A stretch of DNA of 8,031 bases. Source: CBDULQ01 sp965368115 (GTDB lineage Bacteria; Pseudomonadota; Gammaproteobacteria; SZUA-229). The notes under the pieces are model-generated. The model searched no databases. It was not told the origin of the DNA and worked only from the letters and a program-made list of their open reading frames with translations. This document shows, piece by piece, positions 5,730-8,031 of this stretch. The position numbers were made by a program, and so were the translations under genes. The stretch is from assembly GCA_965368115.1 (NCBI GenBank), contig CBDULQ010000173.1, forward strand, positions 1 to 8,031. Direction: 5' to 3'. Position 1 is the first letter of the stretch, and each line of letters starts with the position of its first letter.

Positions 5730-7154
5730 TTAGGCCGCTGAAGCTGCAGGGCTGGCAGCGCGAGAGCTGGAAGCCTGACGGATTGTCATAACGGCGTTGT
5801 ACAGCATGACAACAGCACCGGACCAGAAGATGAAGCCGCCGACCGCACGCATGGCGTAGTAGGGATGCATGGCTGCAACCGACTCGGCAAAGGTGTAGGT
5901 CAGGGTGCCGAATTCATCGTAATCCCTCCACATCAGACCTTGCATGATGCCGGATACCCACATGGCGATGATGTAGATAACCGCGCCGATGGTGGCCATC
6001 CAGAAGTGCAGGTTAACCAGTTTGGCGGAGTACATCTCGGTGTTCCACAGACGCATCAGCAGGTGATACAGCGCACCGGCGGCAACCATAACAACCCAGC
6101 CCAGTGCACCGGAGTGAACGTGACCGATGGTCCAGTCTGTGTAGTGAGACAGCGCGTTAACGGTCTTGGACGACATGACCGGACCTTCGAAGGTGGACAT
6201 GGCGTAGAAGGCCAGGGAGATAATCAGGAAGCGCAGTACATAGTCAGTACGCAGTTTGTCCCAGGCACCCGACAGGGTCATCATGCCGTTGACCGCGCCA
6301 CCCCATGAAGGAATGATCATGGCCAGGGAAACCGCTGCACCCAGCGAACCGGTCCAGTCCGGCAGGGCAGTGTACTGAAGATGGTGAGCACCCAACCAGA
6401 CGTAACCGAAGGTCAGTGCCCAGAAGTGGATCACAGACAGACGATAGGAGAAAACAGGGCGGTTAGCCTGCTTGGGTACGAAGTAGTACATGATACCGAG
6501 GAAGCCCGCAGTCAGGTAGAAGCCTACCGCATTGTGACCCCACCACCACTGGATCATCGCATCCTGAACGCCGGAGAAAACCGAGTAGGATTTGAAAGCG
6601 CTCACGGGGATGGCCAGGCTGTTCACCACGTGCAGGTAGGTGATCATCACCAGCATCGACAGAAAGAACCAGTTGGATACGTAGATGTGCTTCGACTTGC
6701 GGTTAGCGATGGTCATGACGAAGTTCAGGAAGAACGACAACCAGACGACCGCGATGGCAATATCGATAGGCCATTCCAGCTCTGCGTATTCTTTAGATTG
6801 GGTGATACCCAGCGGCAGAGTGATAACAGCGGCCACGATAATGGCATTCCAGCCAATAAACTGGAACCAGGCCAGTTTGTCGCTCCACAGACGAACACCA
6901 CATGTGCGTTGTACCGAGTAGAGGCCCGTCGCCATCAGGGCTGAACCACCGAACGCAAAAATCACCGCATTGGTATGCAGTGGTCGCAGACGTCCAAAGG
7001 TGATTTCCGCAATGTCGAAATTGAGCACAGGCCAGGCCAGCTCGGCAGCAATGTAAACACCGACACCGGTGCCTACAACCAGATAGACAATAGCCATGAC
7101 GGTAAACGCCTTGACGATGTCAAAGTTGTATTTTTGTTCAAGCGAAGCTTGCAC
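5730..7154 (-). CDS. ccoN: CcoN, catalytic haem-copper subunit of cbb3-type cytochrome c oxidase
   Basis: This is the 474-residue catalytic subunit, a twelve-helix inner-membrane protein that reduces O2 to water and pumps protons, typically with high O2 affinity. All expected ligands are visible: H60 and H347 for low-spin haem b, H345 for haem b3, H207, H257 and H258 for CuB, and Y251, the tyrosine cross-linked to the CuB histidine in this family. The conserved Glu at 323 is also present. These positions match the numbering I recall for the Pseudomonas stutzeri enzyme, so there are no net insertions or deletions through the core. The start is GTG with AGAGGAG 7 nt upstream. The C-terminus is a small Ala/Ser-rich tail. 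It is the first gene of the cluster. Confidence 0.98.
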   Translation of the reverse strand: MQASLEQKYNFDIVKAFTVMAIVYLVVGTGVGVYIAAELAWPVLNFDIAEITFGRLRPLHTNAVIFAFGGSALMATGLYSVQRTCGVRLWSDKLAWFQFIGWNAIIVAAVITLPLGITQSKEYAELEWPIDIAIAVVWLSFFLNFVMTIANRKSKHIYVSNWFFLSMLVMITYLHVVNSLAIPVSAFKSYSVFSGVQDAMIQWWWGHNAVGFYLTAGFLGIMYYFVPKQANRPVFSYRLSVIHFWALTFGYVWLGAHHLQYTALPDWTGSLGAAVSLAMIIPSWGGAVNGMMTLSGAWDKLRTDYVLRFLIISLAFYAMSTFEGPVMSSKTVNALSHYTDWTIGHVHSGALGWVVMVAAGALYHLLMRLWNTEMYSAKLVNLHFWMATIGAVIYIIAMWVSGIMQGLMWRDYDEFGTLTYTFAESVAAMHPYYAMRAVGGFIFWSGAVVMLYNAVMTIRQASSSRAASPAASAA

Positions 7155-7161
7155 GGATTTT

Positions 7162-7168
7162 CTCCTCT
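7162..7168 (-). promoter_or_regulatory. Strong ribosome binding site for the ccoN GTG start
   Basis: The minus strand reads AGAGGAG here, 7 nt upstream of the GTG at 7154. This near-consensus Shine-Dalgarno supports GTG initiation, and the first residues (QASLEQKYN) fit a CcoN N-terminus. Confidence 0.75.
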
Positions 7169-7188
7169 TTTTATATGCGGGAAACCGG

Positions 7189-7208
7189 TGATCAACCGGA
7201 TTTGATCA
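7189..7208. repeat. Inverted repeat TGATCAA-N6-TTGATCA upstream of ccoN
   Basis: Perfect 7-bp arms (7189-7195 and 7202-7208) are separated by CCGGAT, 35-54 bp upstream of the ccoN start. The half-sites resemble FNR-family half-sites but face away from each other compared with the normal FNR arrangement. It is a plausible operator or RNA stem in the ccoN leader. Confidence 0.5.
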
Positions 7209-7265
7209 GTGAACGCCCACCCTCAGCAGAGGTCCATTGATCAAATTCCTCAGTTATCACGAACT

Positions 7266-7280
7266 AAGATCAAATATCTT
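7266..7280. repeat. Inverted repeat AAGAT-N5-ATCTT
   Basis: Exact 5-bp arms surround CAAAT in the ccoN upstream region. It is short and could arise by chance in AT-rich DNA, but it sits among several other palindromes. Confidence 0.3.
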
Positions 7281-7289
7281 TTAAAATCA

Positions 7290-7303
7290 AAGACTTGAGT
7301 CTT
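7290..7303. repeat. Inverted repeat AAGACT-TG-AGTCTT
   Basis: Exact 6-bp arms around a 2-bp centre give a 14-bp near-perfect palindrome of the size bound by dimeric regulators. It lies about 135-150 bp upstream of ccoN. The centre is too small for an RNA hairpin loop, so a protein site is the more likely reading. Confidence 0.4.
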
Positions 7304-7308
7304 GCTGT

Positions 7309-7340
7309 AGATAACGGACCATTTCAGGGCAGATAACGGA
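7309..7340. repeat. Direct repeat AGATAACGGA x2, 22-bp period
   Basis: AGATAACGGA occurs at 7309-7318 and again at 7331-7340. The 22-bp spacing is about two helical turns, so both copies lie on the same face of the DNA. This is the layout expected of tandem regulator sites, although no regulator can be named. Confidence 0.45.
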
Positions 7341-7747
7341 TTGGTGCGAGCCTGATCACCCTGAAGCTGTTCAGCGTGAGGAGTGCAGGAAAACCGCAGC
7401 TAACCTTGAAATATCCAGCGGAATTATAAAGTTTTGCCACCTGGACAAGATGACGGAGATCAATTTTACACGTTATTTAACGCACTTAGTAAGTTATTTC
7501 ACTATATATTTATTATCGAATATTAAAAATATTTTATAGATATGAATGACTTGGCTGGATAGCACCCCGGCACCCCCGCTTGAGGCCCATTTCTCCACTG
7601 AAACTTAATCAGGCCCAAACTGTCTTCGGGGGATTAAAATGGCCTTTCTAGCCCGCCGGTGGAGCGCGGGTTTGCCGATCCGCAGCGCTTCCGGTGATCT
7701 TTGGGTCAATGTGTTGTCGGAATCGATCGCATTTCCGTATCGCCGCC

Positions 7748-7775
7748 TTTGAATAACATCTCCGCTGGCTATAGA
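7748..7775 (+). promoter_or_regulatory. Candidate sigma70-like promoter of the FHA gene
   Basis: TTTGAA (7748-7753) and TATAGA (7770-7775) are separated by 16 bp. The -10 box ends 42 bp upstream of the FHA gene ATG, a reasonable leader length. The -35 match is weak, so this is a candidate only. Confidence 0.3.
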
Positions 7776-7817
7776 CTTAGCCGTTCCAGAATCTGAGTAG
7801 TTGAAAAAGGAATCCCC

Positions 7818-8031
7818 ATGGCCATGATCATCCAGACGGTGGACGGCGTCGTCGCCAATCGCTTCGATATTGGCGATAAGGGACTGAAGTTCGGCAGAAC
7901 GCCGCGCAATCAGGTTCATATCGATGACAAGGCGGTGAGCGGTGATCACGCCGTCATCGTCAAATCAGTCGATGAGCACGGCAAGGTGTTTTACATCATC
8001 CAGGATCTGGACAGCACTAACGGCACCTTCG
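7818..8031 (+). CDS. FHA-domain protein (3' end outside window)
   Basis: This is the first 71 codons of a protein beginning with a forkhead-associated domain, a phosphothreonine-binding module. The domain signature is clear: FGRTPRNQVHIDD at 25-37 (G26, R27), VSGDHA at 40-45 (S41, H44) and DLDSTNGTF at 63-71 (S66, N68). The usual Arg after the conserved Ser is Gly here. AAGGA lies 7 nt upstream of the ATG, supporting this start; a second ATG two codons later is possible. The domain is at the extreme N-terminus with no signal peptide, so the visible part is cytoplasmic. What follows it, such as a second FHA, a cyclase or a secretion-related domain, is outside the window. It is divergent from ccoN and a functional link is not evident. 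Confidence 0.9.
   Translation, partial: MAMIIQTVDGVVANRFDIGDKGLKFGRTPRNQVHIDDKAVSGDHAVIVKSVDEHGKVFYIIQDLDSTNGTF

Larger units (their letters stand above)
7155..7817. other. Divergent intergenic regulatory region between ccoN and the FHA gene
   Basis: This 663-bp region contains no convincing gene. It holds the ccoN leader and, by necessity, promoters for both directions. Visible structure includes five copies of the word TTGATC/GATCAA (7190-7195, 7202-7207, 7237-7242, 7268-7273, 7458-7463), a TGATCA at 7353-7358, several short palindromes, a 10-bp direct repeat, and an AT-rich block at about 7464-7545. A canonical FNR/ANR/FixK box (TTGAT-N4-ATCAA), the usual control site of cbb3 operons, was searched for by eye and not found. 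Confidence 0.7.

Noticed and set aside
5865..6944. Two plus-strand open frames (147 and 187 codons) opposite ccoN
   Set aside because: Both are antisense to the conserved catalytic core of CcoN and encode His/Gln/Asp-rich sequence typical of reversed membrane-helix codons.
7170..7195. Possible ccoN promoter: TTGATC and TATAAA on the minus strand
   Set aside because: The spacing is only 14 bp and the resulting transcription start would fall inside the AGAGGAG ribosome site, leaving no usable leader.
7450..7539. Plus-strand 29-codon ORF (MTEINFTRYL...)
   Set aside because: It lies in the AT-rich block, has only a weak GGAC upstream of the ATG, and its residues follow from base composition; no independent support.
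7641..7675. Hairpin CCCGC-N9-GCGGG followed by TTTG as a plus-strand terminator
   Set aside because: The stem is only 5 bp, the loop is long, the T-run is three bases, and there is no supported plus-strand gene upstream for it to terminate.
7639..7752. Plus-strand 37-codon ORF (MAFLARRWSA...) with GGGGGA upstream
   Set aside because: The ribosome-site match is tempting, but the Arg/Ser-rich product has no pattern I recognise, it ends before the FHA gene without coupling, and a single short frame of this length is expected by chance.
7605..7949. Minus-strand frame of 114 codons overlapping the FHA gene start
   Set aside because: It runs antisense through the FHA domain and across the intergenic region and has no good ribosome site or recognisable motif; the FHA frame clearly wins.

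Overview
The window holds an almost complete gene cluster, on the minus strand, for a cbb3-type (C-family) haem-copper cytochrome c oxidase and its assembly factors. In transcription order it reads ccoN, ccoO, ccoQ, ccoP, two unnamed single-helix microproteins, ccoG, ccoH and ccoI. ccoI is cut by the left edge. At the right edge, on the plus strand, is the start of a divergently transcribed FHA-domain gene. Gene order, moderate GC content and protein style suggest a gammaproteobacterium. That placement is an inference, because there is no rRNA or other marker in the window.

Right to left: 7818-8031 is the 5' part of the FHA gene. The gap 7155-7817 is a long divergent regulatory region with several palindromes, repeated TTGATC words, a 10-bp direct repeat and an AT-rich block, but no convincing gene. 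Genes ccoN-O-Q-P (7154-3950) are tightly packed, with gaps of 19 and 1 bp and a 4-bp overlap. From 3949 to 3243 the packing loosens. Two short ORFs (38 and 37 codons, both opening ATGGACGCA and encoding MDA...) sit between three hairpins, and an AT-rich leader precedes ccoG. Genes ccoG-H-I (3242 to beyond 1) are again tightly coupled.

Functionally, CcoN carries low-spin haem b and the haem b3/CuB oxygen-reduction site. CcoO (one haem c) and CcoP (two haems c) pass electrons to it, and CcoQ is a small stabilising subunit. CcoG (Fe-S membrane protein, cupric reductase family), CcoH and CcoI (copper P-type ATPase) deliver copper and assemble the complex. Every redox ligand I could check is present, so the oxidase looks functional.

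The least explained part is the pair of MDA microproteins and the hairpins around them. By size, single helix and position they could be extra small subunits or assembly peptides of the oxidase, comparable in kind to the CcoM subunit known from Pseudomonas stutzeri. No canonical FNR/ANR box (TTGAT-N4-ATCAA) was found upstream of ccoN, although half-site-like words are abundant there.
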